Shown: positions 30,318 to 43,753, counted from the stretch's first letter. The stretch: 64,000 nucleotides of DNA from Tetrahymena thermophila SB210 (GCF_000189635.1 NW_002476379.1:372001-436000); one strand, 5' to 3'. Translations and numbers: made by a program. Notes: a model not told the origin generated them from the letters alone.

Positions 30318-32458
30318 TTTAATTTGAAAAAAATGAAAATATTCCTACTAAAGTTAGAACTTAAATTGAAATTTAACTCATAAAAATTTACACTAAAAAT
30401 AAGAATTAAATAACATACATTTACAATATCTAAAATAAATTAACCAAAGACTTACAATAAAAATGGATACTTAAAATTAAATTATATATAATCAAATACT
30501 AAAAATTATTAAAATAGAAAAAAATACTAATTAATGTAAACAAGCGATATAACTAATATTCGGCAAATCTTATGTGTTTCTTCACAACATAATACTTAAA
30601 TAAAAAATAAGCTGGCTGGATATTTTATATCAAAACTATACTCACTAACCAATCCCAAAAATTAATAAATAAACAAGCAAACAAACAAACAAATAATCTT
30701 TCCTAAAATTATATTTTTAAAAATATCTGTAACCACAGAAATATTAACAAATAATCTTTCTAAATATCCTTATATAGTTACATAAATTTTCGTTTCTAGC
30801 TGAAATAAGATAAATATTTATTTATTTTACTTACTTTAATCAGCTTTTTTAATGAGAGACTAAATAAAAAAATTATAATCTAAAAAATTTGGTGTATATT
30901 TATTTATATATATGTTTTTTATATAAAAACAACATGTTCTTTTAAAATTTATTTTCAAATTAGGATTGTTTGTTTTTCTTTTTATCAATTTTAATATAAA
31001 TTCAGAAAAAGTTAGATTTAATATCAACATAATTAATTTATCTTTGAAAACTAATTATTAATGCACAGCCTTTAATAAAATTCAAATTTTTATTGATTCC
31101 TTGATTGCAATTTATTAAATTAAAAGTATAAATATGAAATAGTTGGTTCGAAATACTTTTTGTAATTTAATTTTTTATTGATTTAGCAAGTAGAGAACTA
31201 GAAAGAAAGCTAATAAATTAGAAATTATGAAGTTTCGACTAAAAAAATTAAATTTATCTATTCTTTATTTAAATTTGAGAACTTACTATCTTCCATTAAG
31301 GATGGTTGATCGTAAAATAAAATAATACAAAATTCTCTGGCCAATTTTTGATCTGTTACAATACTAAAAAGAAGTAACATATTGTAAATTAAAAAAAACA
31401 TAATTTGAAATTTATAAAAATACTATCAAAAAATACATACGCAATAATTGGAAAGAACAATGCGGGATAAAAAAAGCTTTTTAAAACAAACTATCCAAAT
31501 TATATTAAAAGTTTGTAATTAGCAGTTTATAAAAATTTATAATTTTTTACAAACATTTTTTAAGTTCTAAACTAAAAATATAATTTTTATTGAATAGATT
31601 AATAGCATTAATTTTTAAATTTTTTGTAATAAACAACAAACAATAAATGTAAATTTAGCTTATTGCATTATTTAGACTCAAAAATACTTTTTGTTAGATT
31701 AAATCTAAAATAATAAAATCTAAAATTATCTCAATCTTTATTTAAAAATATGATGATAATTACTTAAAATTCAAAGAAAAATCTTTTATAAATTTAGATT
31801 ATTAAATGTACATGATGTTTCTTTATTGCTAATTAATGGTTTTTTAAAAAAATATTTTCTAATTGCTAAAACAAAAAAATTTAAGTAGGATTATTTATTT
31901 TATAATGATTTAATTAGAATGAAAAATTCATCTATTTTACTAAAAGACGCTGTAACAAATAACAAATACTTGAATCCTAGTAAAATTGCAATTCATGTAT
32001 AATTTTCTCTTTATTCGAGTTAAATATCTTTTATATCAACAGATATATGGTATACAGATAGATCGAATAATTAATTATTCTTTCCTCTTGAAAGTCATAT
32101 GATTTTTATATTTGAATAAGTTAGAAGCTTTGAAAAATCATGTCAAAAATTTAAATATTTTAGAAATTGATTAAATTCATAAAAACACAAATAAGCAAAT
32201 AAATAAATAAATATACCTAAAATATCTTTATTTTTTGAATATTGTTATTAAGTGTTTTATAAAAAACGTTATCAAACCTTGCTTACTTAATTACTATGTA
32301 AATGCACTTATTTTAATTAATTTTTATTATGTGAGAATCAGATACTTAGTTAGAACTCAAATTTAATTACTAAAATAGAATAATTACACATTTTTACTTT
32401 AATAGTGTTGCAATTTTTTTTGGATAATCAAAAAGAATTACATTCAAACATTTTTATT
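30318..32458. other. Convergent AT-rich spacer
   Basis: About 2.1 kb lies between the 3' ends of the CDPK and the CSPP-like gene. It contains an (AAAC)n/(CAAA)n tract at 30671-30693 and otherwise AT-rich sequence with TGA in every frame. No gene was seen. Confidence 0.6.
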
Positions 32459-34915
32459 TCAACTATATCGACTTAATTTAGTTTAAAAGTCTATAAAGTC
32501 TTCAATGTCTTTCAAATTTTCTTCTTACTCGTACCTTTTTTTGAAACGAGATTCTTAGTTAGAGTGAGAAGCCAAATCAAACAAAGCTTCATCCAATTTA
32601 TCTAACTCACCTCTTCTTTCCAAAGTATCCAATTCGTTTAATTTATCTAATCTTGTTTAGTTTTTCATTAAATAGTCTTTATAATCACCTATTTCATCAT
32701 TATTTTCTTCTAAAGGCAATTTACTATAATACAAATTCTATTTATTTAAGAAATCATCTGGCAAATCAGCAATATCAGCTTTATCTAAATTGTATGCTTT
32801 CTTTTCTAGATCATCGAATTCTTATTTATCTATAAAATATTAATCATCCATTTTTCTTTTATCTGAAACTGCATTGGCTGAATAGTCATATTCACCCACA
32901 GGAATATGCTTTGTTTGATTTTGTAGTATTTCATGATTATCTTTTTCAAATTCCTGCTTATAGTTATCAAGGTAAGGATCTTACATGTTATAATAAGGTC
33001 TTGGCCTTGTCGGTAGCTCAAATTTTAAATCTGCATCATAAATTCTTTAAGTATTTGAATTTGTATGAATTTTAGGCTTATCAGTAAGTACAAAAGCATT
33101 ATATAGCTCTCTCTAACGTATTTCATCTATATATTATGTTTTCTTTAGCTCTTCTCTCAACTTTTTGACATCATCTTCAGCTTAGGATCTCCTTTCATTA
33201 GCTTTCATTAGTTGAGATTTCATGCCTAGTATTTACTCACCTAGACTGTTAGAGTGCATTTGCATTTCATTTCTCAGTCTGAAAAGCTCGTTATTTAGAG
33301 TTTCTTTAACAGTTGTTGTGATTTCTATTGGAAGCTCTCTAACAATTCTTTATTCAACTCTAACATTTTACTAGTCATTGTCAAAGTCATTTATTACAAC
33401 TTATTTCTTTAATGAACTTCTTACAGGAGCAGGAGGAGGTTATGGGGCTTCTTAAATCTAACTCTATGAAATACTTATTTCTACATCTTACTAAGACCTT
33501 CTATTAGGAGCAGAGACTTAAAGACCATTTATATCAAAATTAGTTTCGTGCAAATTTTTATTTCCCAACTTAGAGTCGTGAAAATCGTTTAATAACCTTT
33601 TATTTAATTCATCAACTTCTCTTTATACTTTTAAGTCTTCCAAATCTCTTTCTCTTTACTCTTAAATAGATCTGAGTTACTTCTACCTTTTCTTTTCTTC
33701 TATTTATTACATTTGTTCTCTTTAGAGTTCTAATGCTTGCTATCTCTTCCTCATTTTTACAAGATCTACATCTCCAGCTAAGTTCATTGGAGGTGGTCTC
33801 TAAAAATTCTATTGAGGAATAGAATTCTCAAATGCCTCTTATGCTCTTGCTATTTTATCTTAATTCATATTCATAACCTAGCTCTTTGCAGTTTAAAGCC
33901 TATTTCCTATTTCTCTCTATCTTTTTAACTCTGGGTCATACATTGCTAAATCTGGAACCTAAAAATTTATTTAAATTTTAAATGAATGAATGAACAAACA
34001 TTATTTATTTTTTAAGCAATCAAATATATCACTAAACTCATTCTTTTTTTTTCTGAAAATTTTTTGATTTTTTTTCATAAAATATTAATCCAGTTAATCA
34101 ATCATTAGAAGATTTTGTAATATTTAAATTGTTTTATTCAACCTAATTATACTTTTGGTATTCATTGAAATTATTAGGATGTGATATAATTATTGGCAAA
34201 ATAATATAAAGTTTACATTTTATAGAGAAGGCACACTTATAGATTGAGCCAATTAATTTTGAAACTAATCTTTATGAGCTACATGAGAGAACCAGTCAAT
34301 AGGCTAGTAATTAGGATTAGATGGATTTAACTTTGAATTAATAATATTTCCAAATTAATCTCTAACAAGCTAGCCTTGAGCGGCATAGACTTAACTTTTT
34401 ACTCTTTCGTTTTTTAAATTTTCTATGGAAGCTTATTCTAATTGTTTTAGTTCATGTTATTTTTATTTTTTCAAATTTAATTGGAATTCTAGCATCTAAG
34501 CATACTCTTTTTATTTATCGTTTTTCCCATATCGATCTTAGACTTAAAAGCCCTCGCTTGGTTTACTCACAGGCATATTTTAATAAATGTTTCCTTAGCT
34601 TTAGTTCCTTCTCATCATATTTTCATTTTACATTCCTTAATTCTACCCAAATTTTTACTATATATCATCATTTTGCTAGTTATTTTGGTTACTTTAATTA
34701 TTATTTTACATTATTTAAGATTGTGCCATATTTCCTCCTACAGGCATCATCATCATTGGTTAATTTGGCATCATATTTTATCCATACATTTGTGGTGGCA
34801 TCATCATCATTGGCATCATTACTGGTCCTCCTGCTTGAGGAGTTTGCATTTAACTAAATTGATTTAAGCCCATTTAGCCAAATTATGCCATACCTCCGCC
34901 TCCATTTTAATACAT
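32459..34915 (-). CDS. Coiled-coil protein, CSPP-like centrosomal candidate
   Basis: From ATG 34915-34913 to TGA (plus-strand TCA 32459-32461) with one intron, 33959-34234, giving 726 residues. The N-terminus is Gly/Gln/Met-rich with poly-Met-Pro stretches (MMPMMMMPP). Next comes KQKEYAQMLEFQLNLKKQKQ with a second block ending VSKPSEGFQVQDRYGK, resembling the short conserved motifs of CSPP/coiled-coil centrosomal proteins. Long coiled-coil segments (RKRQQALELQREQMQQIEEK and a heptad region near 33100-33300) and a Pro-rich linker follow. The C-terminus is acidic with repeated LDKLNELD-type units. Inferred: basal-body or microtubule-organising protein. The frame stays open upstream of the chosen ATG back to about 34975, so an additional 5' exon is possible. 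Confidence 0.45.
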
Positions 34916-35814
34916 TTCCTTAATACCTACTAAAATAATATTCTCTGCAATCTAGTCAGCAAGGTGATTTTAAAATAATTTTAATTTATCTTATCAGTTT
35001 ATTTATTTTTCAATCTTTAGATTATTATTAAATTTAACAAAATAATATAATTGTTTCAAAAATTTAATAAATTCAGCATAAAATGCTTGAAAATAATTAA
35101 ATTATTAAAATTTGCATCAATCATTCCTTTAATCAAAATATAGATTTTTTAATCTGAAAAATATTGTAATAAAGTAAAGGTTGGTTGCCTAGACATATCA
35201 GAAAACTAATAAATTAATAAATAATATTTCATACATTTATTTTTTAACTAATGAGAACTTTGCTCACTATTTTTATAAAATTCATTTAATGCATACTGAA
35301 TTAAAAAAAAAGAAATGATGTCATTCAATCTAATAGTATTTTTGTTTATATTTTATATAAAAAATATATTTAATGTTAAAATAATTACAAAAAAATGTAA
35401 GGCTCACTTTAACTTTAAAAAACTATTGCATTTATAATAATTATTATAATTTTAATTATCTCATCATAAATCTGATAATATCGCTTGCTAATAACGTTAA
35501 TTCCGTCTTTTACTCATTATTTTTTAGTAAATTATTCATTTATTTACATTGCATTTGAAAATAAAAAATCTTTGAACATGATTTAGCAATGAAATGAAAA
35601 TTATTTAAAATCAAATAAAATTAATAATACTGATTAATATCTGAAGCTTAAACCAATATAATTTTTTTTGATTAGAATTATATATATATATATATAGTTA
35701 TTCAAAATATATATAGATAAGAGAAATACAATAAAACAAAAAAGGAAAGGGAATAAAATAAATAAGGCTAGATAGAGATTTAGTTAATTTATTATAAACA
35801 AGTCAAATAAATAA
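34916..35814. other. Divergent promoter region with (TA)n tract
   Basis: Lies between the starts of the CSPP-like gene (-) and AMPK beta (+). A (TA)n run lies at about 35680-35696. The first 60 bp next to the CSPP-like ATG remain open in its frame and may be coding. Nothing else was seen. Confidence 0.5.
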
Positions 35815-37266
35815 ATGGGTTCTTAAAGTTCGAAACTAGTTAGTGAATCCTAATAAAAAAAGGAGCATATTGTGTAGCTTTCTGGATAGTCATCGTAATT
35901 TTGAATAATTGATTTAGAAGAAACATTATCTATCACAATCATTAATAATAAATTTTAACAATTCTCACTATTTTTATAAATATTAGTGGATAGGCTAATA
36001 ACAGCTTAAACTATATGAGGAAAGAGCAGCAGAAATGTAATATGTTTAACTATTTTTTATTTGATTATAATTTAATGCTACTTTAAGGTGGTTTACAGTT
36101 CTTTTAAGAATTTAATAATCTAAAATATATTATGAGCGAGAATGAAATTCAATCATTACACTTGCAAGCTACCTAAAAAAATAACTTTAATTTTACTGTA
36201 GATTTTGAGAAGAATATTATATAAACACATGATTATGTAGTCTTGTAAAATATTTAAATTTTATTAAAATAATAAAGTGGTCAATACTCTTTTTAAGTGG
36301 AACTTTGGCGGAAATACAGTTTATGTTACAGGAACATTCTCTAACTGGGTTAACCACATTTAGCTTTAAAAATAGGGATAAGAGTTCAGTATTTGTGTTG
36401 TAATTAACTAATTAACATTTTTAGTATAAATGATTCTGCTTTTTTACAAATTATTATCATTAAAATAAAAAATGTAGCGCTTACCTCCTGGATTACATTA
36501 GTATAAATTTATAGTAGATGGAGAGTGGCGTTTTTCTCCTGAAGATAACTAAACAACTGATGAAAATGGAAATATAAATAATATAATAGATACAACCAAT
36601 TATAAAAACACTGATAATTTATATTTGCCAGAATCTCATGGAAGACCTGTTCCTCCTATTGAACATAGAGATAGAGAAAGAAAGGACACATCTTTTGATG
36701 AATAAGATTTTGACAAGCTAAGTGTAGGAGGATAAGGTCATTACAAAACTCCTGCTTACAATAACCCGATGACTTAGAAAAATACTATGGAATTGCAAGG
36801 AGAAAAATATTTTACTAATGTGACATCTCGTCCAACAACATTACCTGAATATAGTTTTAAAGATAAAGCACCTATATGTCCTCCTCATCTTAAGGATGTA
36901 TATTTTTTAAGATAAAAAGAAAGGAAGCATTTGAATGCATGGAAAACTCGCACAATTAATGAAAATATGCCTCCAGAAGAAGTCGAAAAATAAAAAAGGA
37001 TTGAAAAAAATGAAATATTTATACACATTTTTGATAACGACAGATCTTTAGCTCCTCCACAGCATGTTACAACGTAAATATGTTAAAAACACAAAGCTTT
37101 CTATTTTATTCATAAACAATTACAAATCAAGGCAAAATATAAAATAGATAAATTAGCCAACCAATTTGTGGAAATTTTAAAAGAAACTAAAAAAGAAATT
37201 TCTATTTTAATCATCACATTTTTAAAATAATTTGAAAATTTTATCTATTTTTAAAAAATATTTTGA
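35815..37266 (+). CDS. AMPK beta subunit with glycogen-binding CBM48
   Basis: Starts at ATG 35815 (MGSQSSK, a myristoylation signal as in other AMPK beta chains). Introns are 35895-35986, 36037-36087, 36237-36297 and 36400-36477; all keep frame. The carbohydrate-binding module starts at about residue 94: WNFGGNTVYVTGTFSNW, then LPPGLHQYKFIVDGEWRFSP, with the Trp/Lys/Asn pattern of CBM48. A linker leads to the association domain, recognisable by ICPPHLKDVYFL and LAPPQHVTT. The expected continuation (NHL.. and a final RYK-KYVT block) is not seen. The open frame instead runs to TGA 37264-37266 (389 residues). A donor-like GTAAAT at 37074 could start an intron to an unidentified last exon. Family role: scaffold joining AMPK alpha and gamma and sensing glycogen. 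Confidence 0.85.
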
Positions 37267-38411
37267 TAATAAAAAATAGGAAACATGTTGGAATAAAAAG
37301 TAAAAAAAACCCCTAATATAATGTATTTTGTATAACTTAAAGATTCAAATAAAAATATACAACTTTCAAGTTCTACACAAATTAAATAGTAGACGGATCT
37401 GAAAAGCTATTTATTGCTTGAACGCTTATAATAATGTATTTATTTTTTAATATCTGTAACACTATTAACTTAATAAATGTATTTCATAAGCAATCCAATA
37501 AAAAAATTATTACATTAAATTTAAATATTTCACTAGCACCAAATAGAAACATATTTAGTAACAAAATTGTAATTTTTGCAACTAATAACATGATAATAAT
37601 TTTTAATCTATTTTATTTTTAAGAACCAAACATTTTTAAATTAGTTTGTTCTAATTTTAATAATTAAAATATAGATTAAAAAATATTTAAAAAATAAATT
37701 TATTGTTAAAATCATTAAATTAAAAAAACAATAAAATAATTTGTAATCTAGCTAAAAAAAATATAAAATAAACTTTAAGTAAGTATTTCAATTTATTTTA
37801 TAAAATTTTTATTGATTTTAATTATCAAAACCTAAGAATTGCTTTTTTTATTTATGATTTAGTTTATTTTGGAAATTTAATAAATATTCTTTTTAAATAT
37901 AAAATATTTAAAATTGAAATACAATTTACCACAAATATCAAATTTTTTAAATTTTAATTTATTTTTCATTTTAAAAATATATTTATTTTATAAATTCAAA
38001 GAAGCAAATTATTTTTTATGAAAAAAATTCAGTAAAATATTTCTATTCAAATCAACTTAATATGCTTTATTATTTTTTAAAAAGGCAAAATTTCATATTC
38101 AAATACTTTATTATGCAATTTAAAACCTTTTTTTAGCTAAATAATTTTTATCACTAGATTTATTATGAATAAATTCAGAATTATATTAAATAACTGAAAA
38201 TAATGAAATAATTTAAACTGTAAGTCTAGCTATTTCTTAATAGAGTTTTTAGAATTAATTCATAAAAAATTTGATATTATTTAGGATTTATTAAGCACAA
38301 AAATACGTTTTCTATTAAGAAAAATCTCTCTAAAAAAATATTATAGGAAGTAGTACAGATTTTTTTGATAATTATTCAAATTTTAGATAAAATTAACACA
38401 TTTTCAAAAGA
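37267..38411. other. AT-rich spacer, may hide the last AMPK beta exon
   Basis: About 1.1 kb between two plus-strand genes, A/T-rich. The only slightly less biased piece is around 37,380-37,600, where no convincing association-domain sequence could be read in any frame. Confidence 0.5.
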
Positions 38412-39703
38412 ATGGAAGAAGAAATCATTAATCTTTTATAATATAAATTAGAAAAAGATGGTGAAGACGATGATATAGATTATAAAAATTAGCTAGAAGA
38501 GGATACAATTTAATTTATTGAAAGTAATTTGGAAAATTAAGATGAAAGATTAGTTGAATATTCTGAAAATTTGCAAGAGCTATGTGTTTATGCAATCATA
38601 TTTTGCATAACAAATATTTTTGTTTTAATGGCATTAAAGTCAAAGAAAGTCAATTTTAACTAGATATTTGGATTTAGAGCCCACTCTTAAATGGTGTAAA
38701 ATGTAATGTGGTTGATGATTTTCTATTGTGGATATATAATCCTCTAATATTTATCATCTCTATTGGAATTATAAAATATATCTAATTTTTGTTTTGCAAT
38801 CAAATATATTAATTTAATACTGATTACAATCATATGCAAAATCTTTTACAATAAAATGAAGGAAGATGGAGTATTTTTTTTAAGTTAAATAAAATATTAA
38901 AAAGATATTAGTTTTATAATGGTATTTATAAGTGATTAGTTACTTACTCTTGCTCCTTTTATTATGAAGCACGTTTATTTGATAAATTTCCTACTAAGAG
39001 TTGATATTCCTGCTTACAAATGTAAAAAATATCATTTAGTTTTTTTTTAAATATTATTTATTAAATAGTTTAAGTATATGGGTTAGTTATATCCAAGTTG
39101 ATCAGAATTTATTAATGTATCAAGCTTTATCAGGCTGATCCCTATAAGAACAAAGATTTATTATCAAATGTAGAAATTTAAAACTGTATCAAATATTTAG
39201 TTTCTTTAATGTGCACTATATTGGATTAGTTTTTAGTTTATAGGATAAGTGTAGACTGTGGCTTACTCATTTCTCATGTATGTTATAGTATATATACTTA
39301 CTATTGGGATGTTTATGAAGATTGGCAGTTAAATATTAATGGTATTTCATATTTTAGCTCTGATGAATTTATAAAAACCAGGAAGCCACTTTTTAATAAA
39401 AAAATGTATATTTTTTCTCTTATATTTAATGGCTTAGTTAGATTAAATTGGGCTATAAAATATATCTTTAATTTTAACCATTATGAAGTTGATTACTATG
39501 TGTATTGCTTTGAGATTTCAAGAAGGTCACTGTGGAATTTATTAAAATTAGACTGTGAATAATATTTATTAAAAGAGAAGTCAGAGTAAAAAATGAAGGG
39601 AAACGAAGTTGAGTTGTCTTCTATTTCTACTTCTGTTAAAATAATAATTGATGAAAACTCACCTATCAAACAGAATTCTAAAGATGATCAAAAAAACAAT
39701 TGA
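38412..39703 (+). CDS. EXS-domain membrane protein (XPR1/SYG1/ERD1 family), no SPX domain
   Basis: From ATG 38412 to TGA 39701-39703 with one 47-bp intron (39022-39068) that is needed to restore frame; 414 residues. After an acidic N-terminus, multiple hydrophobic segments follow. EXS signatures appear in the family order: ISDQLLTLAPFIM, YGLVISKLIRIYQCIKLYQ, CYSIYTYYWDVYEDWQL, FNGLVRLNWAIKYIF and FEISRRSLWNLLKLDCEQY. These correspond to the DQL, QC..RY, WD..DWGL, R..W and RR..WN..R.ENE positions of XPR1/SYG1. The SPX domain that senses inositol pyrophosphates in XPR1 is absent, as in ERD1-type proteins. Family role: phosphate export or Golgi phosphate/glycosylation homeostasis. The substrate here is inferred. 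Confidence 0.85.
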
Positions 39704-40139
39704 TTGATTATTATTGATTTTTTATGTTTAAATTTTTAAAAATAAATGACTAAACATATTTGTTTCTTTATGTAAATAGTTTGCGTTTAGTTATTTTTTG
39801 TAAATAAAGGCTTATAATTTCGATTAATAGTAAATTTAAATTTAAAGACAATACAAGATGTTTAAATAATTAAATTTATTTGTTTGTTTAGCATTTATTA
39901 TTAAAAGCAGATATTTTAGAATTAGTTTAGTTAATATGAAGCTCTTTCAGAATAAAGCGTTCAAATTTTATTCTAATAAATTTCTTTTAGATTTTTGTAT
40001 ATAAAAGAATTGTATGCTAATTTATTTATTTATTATAAAGACTATTCAATCGAAAAACAATAAAATTTATATCTTTAATATAGAGTAACTATAGCACAAA
40101 TTTTTAAAAAATCATTTAAAAAAAAGATAGTTTTCTAAA
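39704..40139. other. AT-rich spacer
   Basis: Short intergenic stretch between two plus-strand genes. No gene or structured element was seen. Confidence 0.6.
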
Positions 40140-40913
40140 ATGAGTGATAAAAAATCTAAGCAGTACTAATATTAAATAGATGATTAGGATGAAAATTAAA
40201 AATAGGAAATAGAGATGCAGTAGCCAGGTTAAAATGAATAGGGTTAGGAAATATTTCAAGAAAAGCATAACTCTAGCATTTCAACACCTAGCAGTAAAAA
40301 AAAGAAAGGATCTGCTAGACTAAAAGCAAAAAAACCAGCGAGTTCTTCATCCTAGATTGAAAGGAAAGATTCAACTACAGAAGTAAATCCTTAACATAGA
40401 TCAGCTGTATTAAATTAGAAGGATGAAAATAAAAATGTCTTTTATCCAGTTATAAAGGATTTTTAGTTTACAACAATTAAAAAAGATGTTAACTATTCTT
40501 CATTCGAAAAAACGATTGCCAACTATAATAAGGGATAGGAATTGTAAATGAGCGAATAATCATTTTATAAAGTAAAAAAAATTCCAAAGCATAAAAGAAA
40601 ATTTTTTGAATACCTTACTTCAAATGCTCAAAGATACATCTTTATTGAAAAAGGAATATTTTACACATTAAGGAAAATAAAAGATGATAATTTCATAGTC
40701 CAGTCTGTAAGAGAACTAGGGACACTATTTAAAATTTATGAAGATAAATAATTTAACTAAAAATTGATTTTATGTTTCCTTAATAAAGAGAGAAATCCTA
40801 AAATTGCTCCTATAACAAAGGAATATTATTTTTCCTCTAACGCTAAGCTCTAAGAATTTTTATAGGCTATTCAAAAAACCCTATAGTTGTAAGGTTTTTA
40901 GGTTATTAAATGA
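40140..40913 (+). CDS. Hypothetical protein, 257 aa
   Basis: One uninterrupted frame from ATG 40140 to TGA 40911-40913. The first about 90 residues are low-complexity Q/K/S and basic. From about residue 135 onward the sequence looks folded: aromatic and charged, alternating beta-like strands (RYIFIEKGIFYTL, NFIVQSVRELGTLFKIY, KLILCFLNKE, EYYFSS) and a final helix (LQEFLQAIQKTLQ). A run of strands followed by a C-terminal helix is the architecture of a PH-like domain, but no diagnostic residue supports this, so it stays a guess. No signal peptide or membrane segment. Confidence 0.7.
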
Positions 40914-41804
40914 ATGAATTAAATATTAAGATTTGCGAATTTATTTTTAAGAATTTGTATGAGACTTATTATTTATTAGTTATTAGAATTAGGTTTAATT
41001 TATTTTGTTTTTTACTTTAAAGTAGAATTCAATTTATATTTTTAATTTTTGGTTGTAATTGTTATAAATATATTTCAATATTTTAAATTTAAGCTAAAAT
41101 ATTTCAACAAGCATTTACTAATAGCTAGAGAAGTTTACTTTAAGATCATATACATATCATACGAATCAAAATTATGTAAATATAACTAGAAGCAAGAAGT
41201 GGAGAGAATAATGTAGAATACAATGAAGCTTTTTGAACTTAAAAAATATATAATTTTATTGGTGAATTTGAAATCATAATGGTATAAGCATCAAATAAAT
41301 TTTGTGTTAAAATTGATATTTTTTAGGTGATTTTAGTTTTATAAAATATTTTAATAGAATTAATGCAAAATGTAAATCATTAGTATATTATAATAACTAT
41401 CATTTCAAATAGATTCTTATCAAAAAATTCATTATTTAAACCATAAAAATATCAATTTTGTTTAGAACTAAATTAATTAGTTTATTTAACAAATTTTTTT
41501 GCAGTTTTTAATTTTTAATCCGAAAGAGATTCTTAAAGTAAGAGAATAATGTAAATATTTTAATCTAATTTAATTAAAAATTTCTTAAAAAAAAATAATG
41601 TCATTAGCAAGCTGATATACTCAGCTCAATACGTATAAATTGAATATTCAGAAATTAAGAAATAAGAAGAAAAATAATGTAGGAGTTCCCCAAAAATAGC
41701 TTTATAGTTACTTAGAGTTATTTAAAAGCTGGATATTAAAAGTTTAGAAAATTAATAAATAAAAGATCATAAAAATTTATTATTTTTGATAAAGAAAGGT
41801 GTGT
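40914..41804. other. AT-rich spacer
   Basis: About 0.9 kb upstream of the hydrolase gene. A patch at about 41,600-41,780 has fewer A/T runs, but an early TGA stops its only ATG-led frame (41,598). It may be 5' UTR. No gene is called. Confidence 0.5.
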
Positions 41805-43336
41805 ATGAGAGGAAATAATATCAAATTCATACTTATTTTAGCGATGGCCTATTTTGGATTGAAATGGAGATAAATTACTATTTTAGAAGTCATTACCACT
41901 TCACTGTTTTTCTCCATAACATATGTTACTTTTACATTCTTTACAAAAAATAAGGCAAAGCTTTACTATTAGCATAATTCTAAGAATTAAAAGATAATAG
42001 AAAACTGTCCAACAATCAAATCTTAGAGATACTAGCCTCCTTTCTTATTTTAATAAAGTTTCATCTAGTTACTAGCATTTTAAATATTTGTTGGACTTAA
42101 GAAAAATTTGAAATTCAGCAAAGAAAAAGTAGTTGATCCTCAGGGTAATATTGAGGGAATAAGTGTATCATGGCCAGAAGATTTAAATAAGAGATAAATA
42201 AAGAGACCAGATGTTTTATTTTTTGTCTTGCCAGGACTTACAGGAGGAGACACAGATAGCTATATTCATCAATTGGTAGATCATATATTTTCCTAAGGAT
42301 ATAGATCTGTGGTTTATAACTACAGATTATTAAGCCACGAACTTAGTTTCGAAAAAACTAAAGATCACATTAACTTAATTACTGATTTAAGACTGACTAT
42401 TGAGTATATCAAAAAGCAATATCCTTAATTTAAAGTAATTTATTTATTTACTTAATAAAAAAACTTTAGTTCTCCTAACAATTCATTAACAAAAACATTA
42501 CAATTGTTAAATATAAAATTGGGTATTTCAATAAGTTACTCAGTTAATTTTTTAGTTCAAATTTTTCAAAAAATAAAACAAGTATATATATAATATTTGA
42601 ATTTTAAAAATTCAACTGAATTGTTCAAATTTTACAAAAATAAACCTATTTATATATGGTATTTAGTTAAGAATAGTTACATTATTGGTTTTAAATTATT
42701 TTTAAACGATGATTAAATTATCTAAATCTTGTTATTTTTATATAGCATATAGTAGCAATTGGTCACTCATATGGTGCTAATTAAATAGTTAACTATCTAG
42801 GAAAATATAACAGCGATCCAATAATTAAAGCAGCCGCCTCTGTTGCAAATCCCTATTGTATGAGTATTTCTTCAAAATTTATAGTAGGCACTATTTATGA
42901 CTGGTTTTTAGCCAGATTGCTAGCTAACAAGTTAAAATCTGTATAAAATACATTTGATCTTGCCCCAAAAGAATGGGGAATTAACATGGAAAAAGCATTA
43001 AATGCAACAACTTTGTATGAATTTGATAATAATATCACAATAAAATTCTATGGATACCCAACTGTAGATACATATTATAGAAAATTTGGCTGTATCAATG
43101 AAATACTTAATGTCAGTGTTCCTCTTTTTTGCTTAAGTGCAAGTGATGATGATATCGCTCATTAGAAAGCTTTACCAAGAGATGAAGCCCTTGTCAACCC
43201 AAACATCATTTTAATGGAAACTGATAAGGGTTCTCATGTTGTATGGTTAGAAGGTAACAATCCTTTTAATATGAAGTGTTGGTATCCTAAACCCGTGCTA
43301 GAATTTATGAATCATGTTATTTCAGAATTAAATTGA
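41805..43336 (+). CDS. ABHD1/2/3-type alpha/beta hydrolase (YheT/EMB8 family)
   Basis: From ATG 41805 to TGA 43334-43336 with one 311-bp intron (42435-42745); 406 residues. Two N-terminal hydrophobic stretches (FILILAMAYFGL; SLFFSITYVTFTFF) suggest a membrane anchor. The oxyanion segment VLPGLTGGDTDSYI matches the family's LPGLTG motif. The nucleophile elbow is GHSYGAN (Ser), the acid lies in LSASDDDIAH, and the His in GSHVVWLEG. All three catalytic positions are therefore present. Family role: membrane-anchored lipase/phospholipase or esterase. Substrate cannot be told from sequence. The intron falls just before the strand that leads into the nucleophile. Confidence 0.9.
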
Positions 43337-43753
43337 ATAAATATGAATAAATATTTATAATAATATATATATGCTTAGTTAAATATTAATTTTATAAAAG
43401 AATTATCAAACATATTTTGTGTAAAAATAAATAAATAAATATATTTAATTTTTATGTCTTTATTGAATAAAATTATGCTTGATATTTTTTAAATTTTATT
43501 TAGCAACTTCTTACTATATTTTAAAAGTTAAATTAATCTTTAAAATGAATTTCATTCCTAATAAAGTTTATTTAATATATTTTTAAATTAAATTGTATTA
43601 GAATAATAGAAATAGAAAGAGAGATGAAAATACTAACTCTTTTTTTCTTTCTTTTAATGTACACGAGACAGTGTTCAGATATTAAAAATTTAATAATTTG
43701 CAAATTAAAAATAAATATTTGATTTTTCAAAATTATAAAGAATTTAATAAGAA
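43337..43753. other. AT-rich spacer
   Basis: Intergenic, about 0.4 kb, with nothing recognisable. Confidence 0.6.

Noticed and set aside
34558-34867. Two overlapping plus-strand frames with Ser/His-rich translations
   Set aside because: They are antisense shadows of the Met/Pro/Gly-rich N-terminus of the CSPP-like gene on the minus strand.
36227-36310. Acceptor at 36276 giving an exon beginning VNTLFKWNFGG
   Set aside because: It looks good as protein, but no donor gives a matching phase; the acceptor at 36297 joins in frame and keeps the CBM48 core.
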